Origin: Metellina segmentata
Lineage: Eukaryota > Arthropoda > Arachnida > Araneae > Tetragnathidae
Direction: 5' to 3'
DNA length: 64,000 nt
Assembly: GCA_947359465.1 (NCBI GenBank)
Contig: OX375873.1
Location: forward strand, 139,474,008 to 139,538,007
In this document: positions 23,140-35,724 of the stretch, in pieces
Layout: every line of letters starts with the position of its first letter
How positions within the stretch are numbered: the first letter of the stretch is position 1
Position numbers and translations under genes: made by a program
The notes under the pieces: model-generated
The model's input: only the letters and a program-made list of their open reading frames with translations
Told to the model about the DNA's origin: nothing
Database searches by the model: none

Positions 23140-23980
23140 AAGGTTTGTTAAATTTAGTTTTAAAACTTTAAAAATAATATTTTAAATAAATTTCTAGAAA
23201 TTCAATTTTTTTTAATTTATTTTTATTAATTTATCGAAAGCGAATGCCTTTTACCACTTTGGCTTTCAGATATTTATTTTCCTGAAACGACCAAGCAGGT
23301 TTAAATGTTCATAATCAAAAATAAAACTAATCTCTTTATCGGCGCATCTTTGATGATAGGGTAGGTAAATTTAAAGGTATCATTTGGAAAGGAATGATAT
23401 CCATGAATTCAAATTCATAAAATATGCATAAGAAGCCATCTTTGCCTCAAATTGAGCGCTAATTTTATAATTTCTACTCACAATACCCAATTTAAAAGTC
23501 AAACTTCGAATTGTCGAAAGCAAAATCTGTGTAATGTTTATAATTTATGTGTTTTCCTCTTTTCGGAGTCGGTGAGTGACCAAAAAACTGAAATTGAGAG
23601 TAAATAGATAAAATCTAGCAGCCACAATTAAAAACAAAACGATATCCTAATGGAAATAGCAAACTAACTAAACTTACTCGACAACCACAGAAGTAAAAAC
23701 ATAGGACGATATTTGTGGGCTTTTTCCCCAAGAAAATAAACTTAGATTTCCAAGCATACATAGAACCTTTCGCAGCTCCCAACAAGAATCGATCCGTTGA
23801 CATTTCCGAACTTTCGTATTGAATAAACAGACGGAACCACTGGAGAAAAATAAAACGTGGAAAGATGCGCAGTGCGTGTTATCAGAATTAACACCCCAAT
23901 GGTACTATCTGTATAAATGAAGCACGCTGCGGGAAATTTTGATGAGACTTTTAAAAGAAATACTCATCTCCGAGCACAAA
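23140..23980. other. Mostly unassigned, includes repeat R copy 3
   Basis: Positions 23330-23520 match repeat R (ATGAATTCAAATTCATAAAA and GCCTCAAATTGAGCGC). The rest shows no recognisable feature. Confidence 0.45.
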
Positions 23981-23983
23981 AAT

Positions 23984-24279
23984 GTGGCACGATAGTCGGG
24001 TTGGAAGAGTATCGGATAAGCAACTGGAGGGTTGCGAGTTCAAATCCAACCAAAGACCATCGTGTACAAAGGGGACAGGTGCATGTTAAATCTGCCATGG
24101 CCTCAAATGTCCTCACGTTGACACGGTGTGGAAGATCGTAGAGTGGGGTGTCATCTGACAGTGGTTCAGTGATAAGGTGTTGTCCTCGTGTCTTTCCCTT
24201 CGGGATGGATCCCGGATCGTCACTATTACCCCGTTGTGTTCATTCAGTCACGTTGCGACGTTAATTGACTACCTAACTA
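23984..24279 (+). mobile_element. SINE-A, full length
   Basis: The most complete plus-strand copy. The head has an A-box-like TAGTCGGGTTGGAAG and the B box GAGTTCAAATCCAACC. It continues through CAAAGACCATCGTGTACAA, CTCAAATGTCCTCACGTTG, CCCTTCGGGATGGATCCC and the GCGACGTTAATTGACTACC tail. The middle GACCTCGTCATC block is partly deleted. Transcription in such elements starts from the internal RNA polymerase III boxes. Confidence 0.88.
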
Positions 24280-24393
24280 ATACGCAGCCAATGAATATTA
24301 CTTATTATGGAGACACTACAAAAACAAAGGATTCTAGCTTATAGAGAAGAGGCCACGTATTCATTCTAGACGGACAAACATTCTTGAATTACC

Positions 24394-24472
24394 ATGGTTT
24401 CAAACCAGGAACCTTTCGATCCATAGGCAGGCAGCCTGACCACTTAACCGATTGGTACCACCTCGATTGGTC
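24394..24472 (-). mobile_element. SINE-B tRNA-like head
   Basis: On the minus strand: GGTTAAGTGGTCAGGCTGCC, then GGATCGAAAGGTTCCTGG, close to the head of the full SINE-B at 54854. The body is not visible. Confidence 0.65.
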
Positions 24473-24476
24473 GAAA

Positions 24477-25035
24477 TCTATATATACATAAAATTCAAAT
24501 ACCACTCACTGACTCATCACTGTATCTCAAGAACTACAAGGCCTAAGAAGCTGAAATTTTGAAGGGCGATTCTTCTTATACCGTAGATATGCACTAAAAG
24601 AGGATTTTGAAAAATTCGAATCCTAAGAGGCCTAAAATTGACCTAAGGCCTAAGCCAAAAACCAATTTGAAATCGCCATAAAAATAACATTGAGTGTAAA
24701 ACAATTGCTATATGCATCTCAGATTGTTTATTTGTGTTGATCGAAAAGCAATTTTCTTAAAACAAATTAAATTATAATGTTCAAGTTTGAACTGAAGTTT
24801 TACTTCTTCCCATGATGAAAATAATATTTATAAATATTTGTGATTGATGAAGAAAGAATATTTAGAACATTTAATTTTATATTTACTTAAATTTTATAAT
24901 AAAGCACGAAAAGCCCAAACTATAAACTCATTCATCATAAAAGCGTAATTTTGCTACTCGGTCTCTGGCAACCTCATAGTTAATGTTTAATTGATTTATA
25001 ATTATTTTTTTGGTTGAAATTTGATTTGAAAACGA
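24477..25035 (+). mobile_element. Repeat X (Helitron-like 5' end), empty-site copy
   Basis: Starts TCTATATATACATAAAATTC after an A, then CAAATACCACTCACTGACTC. It matches the reverse complement of 49777-50130 and then continues straight into the match to 49337-49538. The A|T site at 24824/24825 is where the other copy carries a Helitron. The right-hand end is approximate (a T-rich stretch). Confidence 0.68.
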
Positions 25036-25039
25036 GATG

Positions 25040-25685
25040 GTTGCGGTCATATTTGAGAATTCCCAAGTATTATAAATATGTGTTCTGTTTTGCTTATAAA
25101 TCATTATCTTTATCAATATTGTTCAAGTTTTTTGTCGAGTTGTTTTACTTCAGAATATATTCAAGACGTCGAAACTCAACACGCTAGAACAGATTTTTTT
25201 TCAGAATCCTACCTTTTTTAAGGATTGGAATTTTGTTTCTGTTTGCATTATGTGTTCCGGTATATTACCTATTACAGAAATATTATTTAGGATTTATGTT
25301 ATTTATTTATTACTTTGAAAATATCACTAGACATGGGTACTTTCGTGGTGGTATATGTATATTTCCACCAACTTTCTTTAAATCTTTGATTGAATACGTA
25401 ATATTGTGTAGATAAAAGAATAAATAAATTTACAAATCAAAATATATTATTAAGTGTGTAACTTGTTATTTTAAAATAACCATGACAAATTTCAAAAATA
25501 ACTTTAAAATAAGATGGGTTACGTTAAGTTAAAACGGTTAGTCCTACTTTGTTGTTCAAAATATATTTCAAAATTTTCATATAGGTTTTCATTGAAAGAC
25601 GATTAAAATAAATTAAATTTTAATTTGTTTTTCGTGTTTAATGGGTTTTATTGAAAGCTGTACTCCATAGTCAAGTAACTACATC
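25040..25685. other. No recognisable feature
   Basis: AT-rich, with short hydrophobic frames only. Confidence 0.5.
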
Positions 25686-25689
25686 AATC

Positions 25690-26802
25690 ATTCTAATAGA
25701 TACGTGCTTTTCATTTAGAACCAAATTTCTGATATTAAAAAGTACCATAAGGGTTCAATTTAAAACTGTATGTGTGTTGGAGAAAAGGGAATTTTTAACA
25801 AGACTTTGTTGATCTTGGAATATTATCACACTAATTAATTTTGAAAAATTGAAATTTTATGTCTTAAGAGAAAGAAAGTCAAGGTTGCTTACTCTATTTA
25901 TTGAAGCTGTTCTTACGCAACGTAAGATGCATGTGAATTGCTCGTTGAAAGTGATTTTCTTTTTGTAAAATCAACCTTCTGTTTATTAAAAATTTGTTAT
26001 CGATTGGGTTTAATTTGTCTACTCTGATGACATGTATTTCTAACAAAAGCTCTGTTACTCCTCATGCCACTGAATGGAATTTTCTGGGAAAAAAGCGTTT
26101 GCTTCAAATTAAATTAGTCACGAATGCCGTAAATTTTTAGTCCTCTTAGACAAATAGAACGCGGGTTAATATGTAGCCTATCATATCCGCAGGGTTCTAA
26201 AATATAAGTGTACCAAATGTGCCTATTGGTCAAAAGATGAATTAGTGTAGAGAACAGAGACAAACGTCAACTCTGCTTTATATATCTAACAAAAGTTCCG
26301 TTATTCCACCTGCCGCTGAATGGAATTTTCAAGAAAAATTGCGTTTGCTTCAAACTAAATTCCTAACGAATGCTGTAACAATTTAATTTACCATCTTCTC
26401 ATATTGATGATGAAATTCGAAAATATCGCATACTAGGTGAAAGAATGGCACAATGAAAACATATTCATAGAAAACTAAGTACAAGACTATCCACCGAAAA
26501 TTCGCCATTTTTATTGAAATTGAATGTATGGGAATATTCGTAGTCACTCGAAAACTTAAAATCAATTTCACAAGAAATGTGACGAATATGAAATGGATTA
26601 TATGGTTGCATACACAACATATATGCATATTTGCGTCCGAAGTAAATTGTAGAAGCAATGGAAAAGTTAAATTGGTATTAAATTTTTTTTTCTCGTACAC
26701 TTAAATGATGATAAGATTCTTTTATGAAAAAGAATTGTGATGATGACTTTTCAATCAACATATCATTAATTCAACCCGAGCAAAGTCGGGTCTTTCTGCT
26801 AG
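25690..26802 (+). mobile_element. Non-autonomous Helitron (H-A family), clear 3' end
   Basis: The 3' end has the hallmark hairpin CCCGAGCAAAGTCGGG followed after 8 bases by CTAG at 26799-26802 and a host T. Upstream it matches 53195-54375 block by block: TTTCATTTAGAACCAAAT, ATAAGGGTTCAATTTAAAAC, AAGTCAAGGTTGCT and GCATATTTGCGTCCGAAGTA. The 5' boundary is only where similarity begins; I did not find a clear TC start. No protein is encoded. Confidence 0.72.
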
Positions 26803-27073
26803 TATTGCATATAGCATAATTATGTCAAAATTGTCTGCTTCAAAAGGGGTATAAGCAAGAAATAACTACCTTAACCCCAAAAGTACTCAAAATACTTCGT
26901 TCAGTAACTTTAAAAAGAGTATTAATTGCAGCTAGACTGTTATTATCTCTAATTTAGTCAACTTCGATAGTCAATCGCTGTTTGAAACAAAATGTCGTAT
27001 TTTAAATATTTTTTACACGTTAGCCTCGTCAAAGTCGTTATTCATCTTCTTCTTTTGAAATTTCGGTAATTAT

Positions 27074-27312
27074 AGTTAGATATTTAATTAAGGCGCACCG
27101 GAACAAAACAGAAAGCTCTTGGCAACGGTCCGGGATCGATCCCGAAGGGAAGGATTCGAGAACACCACGTAATTTTGAATGAGAGGGGGGGGGTCAGATG
27201 AAGGGAGGATAACTGAACTGGCACCCACTCCAAAAGTGAAAATATTTGAGGCCATCAGAGATTTAACGTGCATGAGCCTCCTTTTACTTTGGACCGAGTG
27301 CGCAGGCGTACT
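27074..27312 (-). mobile_element. SINE-A, head degraded
   Basis: GGCAACGGTCCGGGATCGAT, CCCGAAGGGAAGGATTC, ACCACGTAATTTTGAATG and AGATTTAACGTGCATGAGCC are all SINE-A words on the minus strand. A G9 run interrupts the middle, and the tRNA-like head has decayed. Confidence 0.82.
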
Positions 27313-27314
27313 GA

Positions 27315-28025
27315 CGGGTTCCGCAATCGATCTACAGTAGTGGGCAAACATTGGGCAAGTGTCACATTGGATTAAGTGGAGTAAGGATTGCGCTGTCATT
27401 CGAAACCCTAAATACTACTCAACTCTTATCATTGGACAAGAATCTCTCTACAAGAATGTATAACAAACTACACTTTTATCATTCCTAGTGTAAATAAATT
27501 ATTAGATATTTTCACTAAACAATAGTTCTAACTTCCTATATCTGCTCCTTTCATTTCGCAATCCAACATAAGACCTGAGTATTCATGTCAAAAGTACACA
27601 TTGCGTCCTAGAAACAACAGACCAATTGTTTTTCTTTTCGATCTCGATAGTTTTATATTCTGATAAAAATGTATATTCATATAAACATATAACCGCACTG
27701 ACGAACTCTTCACTGCATATCAATATTATGTTCCTATAGTAAGAATCTACCTGTCATAATTAGAAGTGAAAAATGAAATACACGTGCCTTCAAATTCCTA
27801 GGAGGTATGTTTGTCAGACATTCTTATGAATAATCTAGCTAACCATGTCGGGTACACTCCTATATCCAGTTTACTTTCCACTCTTAAGTGAACCGAGACT
27901 ATTACCAGATATGTTTTTTGGTCTGCGTTTCTCTTATCTCGAAAGCAAAGGTAGAATATATTTATTGTACGGCACAAATGGGAAACGTGGCAAGAAACTG
28001 GCAATATCAGTTGCATTTTATTATT
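27315..28025. other. No recognisable feature
   Basis: No repeat end or domain was seen. Short open frames at 27798-28082 overlap in several phases and look accidental. Confidence 0.45.
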
Positions 28026-28029
28026 GTGT

Positions 28030-28440
28030 TGATGCAACGTTCGTCCCGCATTATCCGACAGAAAAATGATTTTATTTACTAAAAATTACATTGAATCAAT
28101 GCTGTATGTGCCGTTCTGTTTGATGACTTTCATCCATCTCTCCAGTAGTTGCATACCTGAGAGATGGAGGAAGGTCAGCAAACATACCAGAGATGGAGGA
28201 AGGTCAAACATACCAGAGATGGATGTAAGTTAACCATTAATGATAATAAGATGGATGTAAGTTAACACATTACCCCAGTGTCTAGTTCATAGAAGTTATG
28301 GGGTATCTAGCTAAAGAACTGATCCAGGTGATGAAACTTTCTGAACCACTTACTGCACGAGGCATCGTCAACGGCACCCTCACCTTACACAACGAGCATC
28401 TTCATTTGTGTCTGCGAAGTATTCTTGCATTATCGGAAAT
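28030..28440 (-). pseudogene. Tc1/mariner-type transposase tail (remnant M2)
   Basis: The minus strand of 28090-28160 reads QLLERWMKVIKQNGTYSIDS, a mariner-like C-terminus, and GATGCAACGTTCGTCCCG at 28034 matches a flank in remnant M4. A small duplication of AGAGATGGAGGAAGGTCA follows at 28160-28210, with a second tandem of AGATGGATGTAAGTTAAC at 28215-28268. Further coding similarity to M3 and M4 spans 28295-28440. Confidence 0.6.
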
Positions 28441-28669
28441 AAAAATGCATACTATGTCAAAAATGCCCCTTATTTCCAGTCATTTTGAATGCTCAACAAA
28501 ATTTAAACATCGCAACTCAATAGCACAATTATTTTTCCCAAGTACCTCACAGCAATTCGTTCTTTCAAACACTATCAAAACTTGACACGTATGAAGTAGA
28601 TAACACTTCGGCATATTGCGATGCAAACCAGACAAATTTATTCATCAACCCAACTACCGGAAACTGAAA

Positions 28670-29180
28670 GTATATTCACTTCTCAGTTTCCAATCCGAAT
28701 GTCTGACGTCGAGTATCTCAACCTGGCCTAATATAGCCCTTTGACCTTAACACCAACCTAATATCACGTTTCCCTATTGTCAAAAAGTCTAACTTCAGTT
28801 TCAAAATTCAGATACCTAGATAAAACCGAGCTATTCGATTCGAGTAGCTTGCATTCTTGAGTAGTTTATTTTGTTTCTTTCCTTCAACCGTATCAATCTT
28901 CTGGGACGGCATTCAAAGAGGCAGACCAATAACGGCCTGAAGTGATAAAATATCCATTAAGTACATCGTCTACAGTATTGCAAGAATTTTAGGGCAATCC
29001 GTGATGTAGTCTGGAGGCATTCGTCAAGTTCGTCTTCTTTCGACTTGTTGGCAGAAGGACAGTAGATTCCGCTACTCCAATACGGATAAAGTGCCTTAGT
29101 AAATATTCACGTCTGGTCACGAGTCAAAAACAAGCGAATGGGACAGAAACCTGGAATAAGAGATTCATTGACAAGATACG
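28670..29180. other. No recognisable feature
   Basis: No frame, repeat end or tRNA-like structure was found. Confidence 0.45.
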
Positions 29181-29185
29181 GAAGC

Positions 29186-29402
29186 TGGTGCATGTTAAAT
29201 CTGTCGGGATCTCAAATACCCTTACGTTGGTGTTGAAGTTTGGAGAGTAGGGTACCGGTTCAGATCTGTGCCCCTCGTCATCTGACCAAGGTTCAAAATG
29301 ATGTAGTATTGTCTTGAATCTTTCCCTTCGGGATTGATCACGGACCTTCATCAATAGCCCGTTGTGTTGCTCCACTGTGACGTTAATTAACAACCTACCA
29401 GA
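29186..29402 (+). mobile_element. SINE-A lacking head
   Basis: Begins GGTGCATGTTAAATCTGTCG and runs through CTTTCCCTTCGGGATTGATC, AGCCCGTTGTGTTGCTCCAC and TGTGACGTTAATTAACAACC. The tRNA-like head is absent. Confidence 0.82.
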
Positions 29403-29458
29403 CATCCCAGTTCTGCCTGCCGACACCTCAAAGCAGCTTGAAAATCTATTCGACTTTA

Positions 29459-29497
29459 TGGGCCGTGGTAGCAGAGTTGGAAGAGTCGCTGATTACA
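29459..29497 (+). mobile_element. SINE-A head fragment with exact A box
   Basis: GGGCCGTGGTAGCAGAGTTG and GAAGAGTCGCTGATTA. TAGCAGAGTTGG fits the tRNA A-box consensus TRGYNNARNNGG exactly. The copy stops before the B box. Confidence 0.7.
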
Positions 29498-29624
29498 CTT
29501 GGCTTCAAACACACCAACAATGTAATAATCTAAAAACAAACTGTTATTTGTAATGCCACACTCACTGAAATTTGTCACTTGAAGAGGCGAAGTTGGGGTT
29601 ACGTAGGAAAGAGCTCCTAATGGC

Positions 29625-29880
29625 TTTGGTTTGTTTAGGGAAAGGCCATATTTGACGTAGCTTCGTCAGACAATATCAATTAATAGACACACAAGGACGA
29701 TTGCAGTGACACAGAAGAGAGGAATACACCAGGACGAATCGAAATGGCTGCTTACAAATCGCAGTTTGCTAGTGCAGCGGGTGAAACCACGGTATCCCTG
29801 AGCTCCCATTGGGTGAGCCAGCGCTATTCTTAACGGTAATAATCACAAGCATCCATGAGCTTACACCCGTGATTCGAACC
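29625..29880 (-). mobile_element. SINE-C tail fused to a second tRNA-like sequence
   Basis: 29630-29730 carries eroded SINE-C words (GGCCATATTTGACG, AGACACACAAGGACGA, CAGTGACACAGAAGAGAGGA). Next to it, at about 29860-29885, GATTCGAACCCGGGA is an inverted B box with its arm. Confidence 0.5.
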
Positions 29881-29898
29881 CGGGAACTAGTGGGGGAT

Positions 29899-30124
29899 AG
29901 TTGGTTTGGGAGGGTGTTATGGCTCAGGGGCCAAATTTGACCATGATGGGCCAGTCACAAGACATACAATATCAAGTAGTAGACACAAACAATGAAGGTT
30001 ATTCCTGATATAGAAGAGAGAAGTACACCCAGGGAGGAATGCGCCCGACAGGAATCGAACCTGCAACTCGAAAACAGCGGGTGATACACTTGACACTATA
30101 ACCACTGCACTAATTAGGCGGCAC
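29899..30124 (-). mobile_element. SINE-C, full length
   Basis: On the minus strand the head runs GCCGCCTAATTAGTGCAGTG, GTTATAGTGTCAAGTG and the B box GCAGGTTCGATTCCTG. The body has CGCATTCCTCCCTGGGTGTA and ACTTGATATTGTATGTCTTG. The tail has GAGCCATAACACCCTCCCAA. It is a tRNA-derived SINE and the reference copy for the SINE-C fragments here. Confidence 0.85.
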
Positions 30125-30129
30125 TAAGA

Positions 30130-31070
30130 ATGAATTCGTTACTTTCCACAATGTAAAACAGCTCTCTCCTCTGACCACCCTCAATTTTTATTCCAACTCA
30201 CCCCCATTCATTTTTCGATAACTCGCGCCTCAGTTCAGAGATATGTTTGCTCAGGCGCCCATTTGAGGTACCGCCCAACACAAACATCCACATTAACTGA
30301 ACTCACACAAACGAAAATCGCGGAGGAAACACGGACCTTTAAGAAAAAGTCGGCACCCCCTTTCACTCTGAAGGCGGCATTTAACTGAATCAACACAGGA
30401 AGAAGTCAAACAAAGACGCGGAGTTTGTCTTTTCTAAAACCAAATACTCCCCGCTCTTGTCCGCGGATTCGGCCCGTGAGAAATCGCCAGATCCCGCATA
30501 GAACCGGAGACGTGGAAAAAAGTATCGGGGATACGTAAGTAAATAAAGTGCCCATTTTCTCAATGACAACTTATGTAATATCGGATGCGAGGGATTTCGA
30601 CGGTGGAATAAAATTGCGCTCGCGATTATGGGTTTTGCGACTGCCATCGAACAAAAAAAAATGGCGAAAATGGAACTGTATTTAAAATGATTTCAAAAAT
30701 AAAATGCTCCAGAACATTGTATTGTGGCACAAAAACAAAGTTTCACTTGTTTCTTTAATCGACATATATTTCCTTTCCTTTTATATGGGAATTCATAGGA
30801 AAAGGAAGAATTTTGGTTTTCCAGTTGCATGTTTTATTTATAAATGCAAAGCAAAATAAAAAGTATCGGCCACATTATTAAACTCTTGATGACAAAGCAG
30901 TCATGCCATGAAGCTGATTCCTTGTAGTATAATGTAATATCGTCGGTTGAGAGCGGAAACTGATGAACTTACAAAATACTTTTTGCTGTACATCCGTAAA
31001 AAAAATCTTAGCTATTTTTAGGTAAAAAATTATTAATTAAAAGTATTTTAACACTTATTCCAGTTATTCT
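30130..31070. other. No recognisable feature
   Basis: 30150-30650 is richer in GC and holds an 85-codon minus-strand frame without a recognisable domain. The rest is AT-rich. Confidence 0.45.
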
Positions 31071-31074
31071 TTTA

Positions 31075-31380
31075 AACGGATCCAGGTGACGAAACTTTCC
31101 GAACCCCTTGTGGCACGTAGAATCGTCAACACCTTACACGAGTACTTTTGCGTCTGTGAAGCATTCTTGCCTATTTGAAAATAACAAAAGCATTACAAGT
31201 CGAAAATCCTCCTTATTTTCTGCCATTTTGAATGCTGTGAACACAGTTCAAAAAACGCAATCCAACGACGAAATTTTTTGAAATTCCTTCGTTTATCAAG
31301 ATCAAAACTCAACGCGTGAAGTAGATAACTCTTCTTGCAATGGAATGCCATCGAGCGCCTGAAACGAGACGAACTTTTGC
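31075..31380 (-). pseudogene. Tc1/mariner-type transposase remnant (M3)
   Basis: GGATCCAGGTGACGAAACTT and TTCCGAACCCCTTGTGGCAC match remnants at 28310 and 43575, continuing through TTTTGCGTCTGTGAAGCATT. On the minus strand this reads ESFVTWIR. No catalytic residues can be identified. Confidence 0.5.
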
Positions 31381-31384
31381 ATCC

Positions 31385-32088
31385 ACCCCAATATATGTAC
31401 AACGAAATTCAAAGCGTCAACTTAATTTTTTTTGTTTTCACACGAATGACCTATTTCCATACAGCTGCTGGGAATCAGTTTTTTCACTGCTTTGGTTTCA
31501 AAAGAGCCTTGAGAAAATATCGAGTAAGGGACTAAAAAGAATTCCATCTTGTTTCGTATATTTCCTCGTCCCAATCGATTCATAATTGGTACTTGATTGT
31601 CTGTGCCCATTCTTCATGACCAAAACAAGTGAACATAATAAAGGAAGGAGGGATGGAAGACTAAAAATAAAATAGAAGAAGCAATAAAGTACAATTGGAG
31701 TGAAAAGGAACCAATTTCTCTGTCGTGCTTCCCTACCTCATCATTACAAATGGCTGTGAAAGCATCGTTTCGCGAAGACGCTTTTACGCAGAAAAAATTC
31801 GACTCGAGGAATAAAAACTTTTCGGGTCTACAATTTCCTTCAAGTTCCATTTAAAATGGAATTCCCTTTTTCGGGCGCTGCTGAAGAGAAGTTGTCTCCT
31901 GAACCTCCGCTGTATAAAAACACTCCTTTCGATGAATGTCAGGAGAAAATAGTTATTCTCTTTTAAAATGTGCATGGAAGTGAACAACATCCAGAAATAA
32001 AGGTTCAATGCGAATTGCTTGAAGACTTTCTTAAAACTTCAAAATGTATCTACAAGATATCTCGATCGGACTCAGTTTGCTAATGACC
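31385..32088. other. No recognisable feature
   Basis: Overlapping short frames in several phases without a domain. Confidence 0.45.
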
Positions 32089-32093
32089 ATATA

Positions 32094-32656
32094 CACTGTC
32101 CTACAATAATAGACCGAACCGCAAGATGTAATGCTATACGGGAAAGAATGCACGCTTTAATAGGGGTATGATCCACCACGTGCGGCAATGACACTAGCAA
32201 CACTTCTGAGCATACTTTCAACAAGGGTTTGAAACACAGCTATGGGCATTTGTGTCCATTCCTGCTGCAAGAATGTCGCCAGCTCAGCTGTACATTTCGG
32301 ACGTCCTTCCCTGGTCCGTAAGCGTCGCTATAACTCGTCCTGTAAATGTTCCATGGGTCGGGACCCAGAGCAGACCTGGGAAGACGTTTTACATCCATAT
32401 ATTGATACCACTGCTTGACAGAGGCTGCAACGTGACGCGGAGCGTTGTCGTCCTCAAAGTAACATTCGTGGATTCCATAAAATTGCCAGAGCGTAGGAAG
32501 AACCTGATTGTTCAAAATGTTCATGTAGGCGTCGACGTTCAATTGACCAGGAACAACGTGCAAAGGTCCCAGGCCATAGCACTAAAAACAACTCCAAACA
32601 AGTAGTTGGATTTTATACAAATCCGCTGGCTTCCGGTTCATTATTGTAGAGTAGTG
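32094..32656 (-). mobile_element. Internally deleted Tc1-like element (copy Tc1-b2)
   Basis: The left end is CACTGTCCTACAATAATAGA after TA at 32092-32093. The right end is the inverse, finishing TTATTGTAGAGTAGTG before TA at 32657-32658. It is 563 bp long. The 5' half of the transposase is missing, with the same joint as in copies at 5061 and 43701. This is an inactive, MITE-like derivative. Confidence 0.9.
32157..32600 (-). pseudogene. Tc1 transposase C-terminal half, frameshifted
   Basis: Reads YGLGPLHVVPGQLNVDAYMN, LPTLWQFYGIHECYFEDDNA (second catalytic Asp in the EDDNA motif) and KQWYQYMDVKRLP. After a frameshift the tail continues to RGGSYPY and a stop at 32157. The helix-turn-helix domain and first catalytic Asp are deleted. 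Confidence 0.88.
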
Positions 32657-32664
32657 TATCTCCT

Positions 32665-34150
32665 CATCACTTAGTAATTTATCACTTAGTAAAATTCCTT
32701 TGACTAGTAACAATTGTAGTTAATAAAATCTCGAAATCACTACTTAGATTAGTTATTATCGAAATTACTTGATATGCTAACAGGAAATAGGGTTTCGTGT
32801 GAATTAAAATTTAGTTAACCTAAGATCACATGAAAGAGTACTCATAGCTGAGACTTGGGAGGGTCACAATGAATGTACCATTTTCAATTTAGAATTATTA
32901 CAAAATCTATTGTTGATCAAGCTAAAATGGTTAAAGAAAAAATTGGTATGTTTGCAGTCTTGTATTTTATGAAAGTGTGATCTACACCACATTTTGGACT
33001 TGTTTGGACACATTGTTTTCATTCTTCAGGTTGTCTAGGTGAAAAATTAGACTGGATAGTTAAAGAAAAATACTGTAGTTTACAGCGTTCTGCATGGAAA
33101 AAGTATGCAGTAAATTATAGTGAACTCAAACTGATTACTCGTTTGAATGCGCTTAAAATATAAAATTTTAATGTACTAATGCGGATGTATTAGTTCTTTC
33201 TGGTATTCAAACATATTTAATTAACCAATATCATAATACTGTTAGTAGCACTCTCTTTGTCAGTATACACCAATACATTACTCACAAAAGATTCACATAC
33301 TTTTGTTCAACATTAAAAATTAAATTTTTTTTTAATTAACACGAATCATTCAGTGTTATTTTAATTGTGTTCTAGAGTTAGCAACTACTATATTAAATAT
33401 GGACCAAATGGGAAATGACATGTAATCATTTAACTTTTAGTATAATTGCTGCAGAAACGGAAGACACAAATTGTTTTTTAAAACTAAATGTAGAAGTTTG
33501 TACATATTTTTTTTTATCGAAATATAATTCAGATACAACCGGCAGTGTAAACGGCTAGCTAAAAGTTTAAATATAGTAAATTAAATTTTAATAATTATCC
33601 GTGCAATAAAAATATAACAAACACGTATAATTGTCTGGATATATTTCCTTTTTAATTAATATCTTTGGTATATTCGCATAAACCTGATCAAACACAAGAA
33701 TCTCAAAACCAAAGTCTTACGTTCATGCAGAGAGAGTTAACAAAGTCTCATTCTATTGGAGTGAGAAATGACTGCTTAAAACACAAACGATATTGCTAAA
33801 GTTGAGTGGCATCATTACAGTCACCTTAGCAATGAAAACTGCAATCGCAGCATTTGGGCTGCAAATAAATCGAGAAATACTTGGTATTACAAATCTAATC
33901 TGAAATTCAAATTGATGGATTTGATTGTAATCGGATTAATGCACAAAGAAAGAGACCTGAACTCTCAAATAGGTAGTTGAATGACCTAGGTCGCGCTAAA
34001 AGTTTTGTACGCCGAGTAAATACCTCGTAACTTTCATCGTTTATATCAGTGCAAACATGCTTCTATTATATGCAAATAGAATTTGTCAATATGACACAAA
34101 ATTTTGCAAGGACAGCGACTGAATCGTTTTACTCTGTTCATTTCAGATGG
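32665..34150. other. AT-rich DNA without recognisable features
   Basis: TCACTTAGTAA-type words repeat at 32666-32690. No frames or element ends otherwise. Confidence 0.5.
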
Positions 34151-34156
34151 ATGGAA

Positions 34157-34449
34157 GGTAGGTAGGTATTTTAAATAACGCCACACTGGTACAGCACAAC
34201 GGGCTATTGGTGACGGTCCGGGATCAATCCTAATGGGAAAGTTACGAGGACAACATTACGTCATTTTGAACCCCGGTCAACACCTGAGCTGGCACCTACT
34301 CTCTAATCTTCCATAACACTCCAAGGTAAGGAAATTTGAGGCCACAACAGATTGAACGTGTCCCAGCCCTTTTTGAATCCGCTGGATTCGAACTCGGAAC
34401 CCTCCGGTGGCAAATCCGTTGCTCTGCCAACCGGGCTACCGCAGTCCTG
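34157..34449 (-). mobile_element. SINE-A, full length
   Basis: Complete from the 3' tail (GGTAGGTAGGTATTTTAAAT) through GTCCGGGATCAATCC, the middle module and the head. The head on the minus strand has CGGTAGCCCGGTTGGCAGAG and the B box GAGTTCGAATCCAGC. Length 293 bp. Confidence 0.9.
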
Positions 34450-34454
34450 GTACA

Positions 34455-35360
34455 ATATGGTAAAAGGAACTAACAAGATATCTTGAGAATGGTTGATTTA
34501 ATACAATTTCAGGCGCAACGAAACAAATGATTTCAACAATACCAATGCATCGACCTTCTCAAGAAGTGGACAGCAGCAGGGCGGAGTCGTTGCCGTACTG
34601 CCGTAAGATCTCAAGACGGTAAGTCAGGTGGGCTATCGATGCGGACTTATGTTCTCAATCACGCTGGATTTACCACTGACCAATCGAAAATGTCCCTCAT
34701 AGGATTCGTGCTTTCTAACACAACCATGCGACAGATCTCCAAACCAAGCGGCGGCAGAAAGGACATGAATCTGCGCACTCATCCATCCGTCTATTTCATC
34801 GGAAGGACGATTACACTAGGAACCTCAAACATGTACTAATGTTAGGATTAATGCAATCACAGCGAGAGGCATACGGTGTTCACTTAAAAGGTGTCATGTT
34901 CTAATTTAGCAAAAAAAATATCAATACGTTGTACCATTCATCTGTACTATTATACAACGAAGCGTTTGTTTGTTTGTTTCGCGGCTGCAAAATCCTGACG
35001 ATTCTATGGCACTTACAGCAATTAGATTTGGCGTACAGGTAGTCCGAAATTTTTGCAATTTTTGGGTCGCGGCCAATTTTAAAATTTAATCTAGAAAATT
35101 TCAAAATAAGTTTAATAGTTTTATTCTCCAACGGGTTCTCTTCAACGCGTTTCTACCGCCGGAGAGTGAAGAAACAGCGCAATCGAGACTTTTCTACCCA
35201 CGTGACCTTGCCGTCAGGCTTTGGAAGTATGCCAAGTTTTTTTCATCGCGGGGAACTCGGAAAAAATTAATTTCTTTCGTTTCCGCTTTGATTTTGCGGA
35301 GAGGAATGATTTTCCAGCCAGACGATAAATCTTAACTGGAGTCATTTAGTTCTTTTTTCT
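34455..35360. other. No recognisable feature
   Basis: Contains a 66-codon frame (34639-34839) without a domain. I see no repeat ends. Confidence 0.45.
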
Positions 35361-35724
35361 ATCTCCTAGACCAGGGGTCGGCAACCTGCGGCTCGCGAGC
35401 CTCATGCGGCTCTTTTGATGTAAAGTTGCGGCTCTCCAGTTCCATACGAAAAAATTAATAATTTATCATCAAAACCCTTAAAAAATAAGAAAATATATTT
35501 TTAAGTACCTAATTTCTCAATAGCTTCCATTTTCATAATCGTTAATTACAAATCTCTACGCTTAACATGACAGTAATGAGATAAATTTGAACTATGGTTT
35601 TGTTCTTAGAGATGAGACTCCGTGACCATGTTTATCTTTCAGCCAATTGCATTCCATTTCCGTCTCACCCAAACAGCCACCGTCTAGAGTCTAGAAAACA
35701 CGTCTAGATGATGAGATGGTGAGT

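Noticed and set aside
30390..30647. Host exon in the locally GC-richer stretch
   Set aside because: The frame has no domain, and I saw no convincing pair of splice sites or neighbouring exons.
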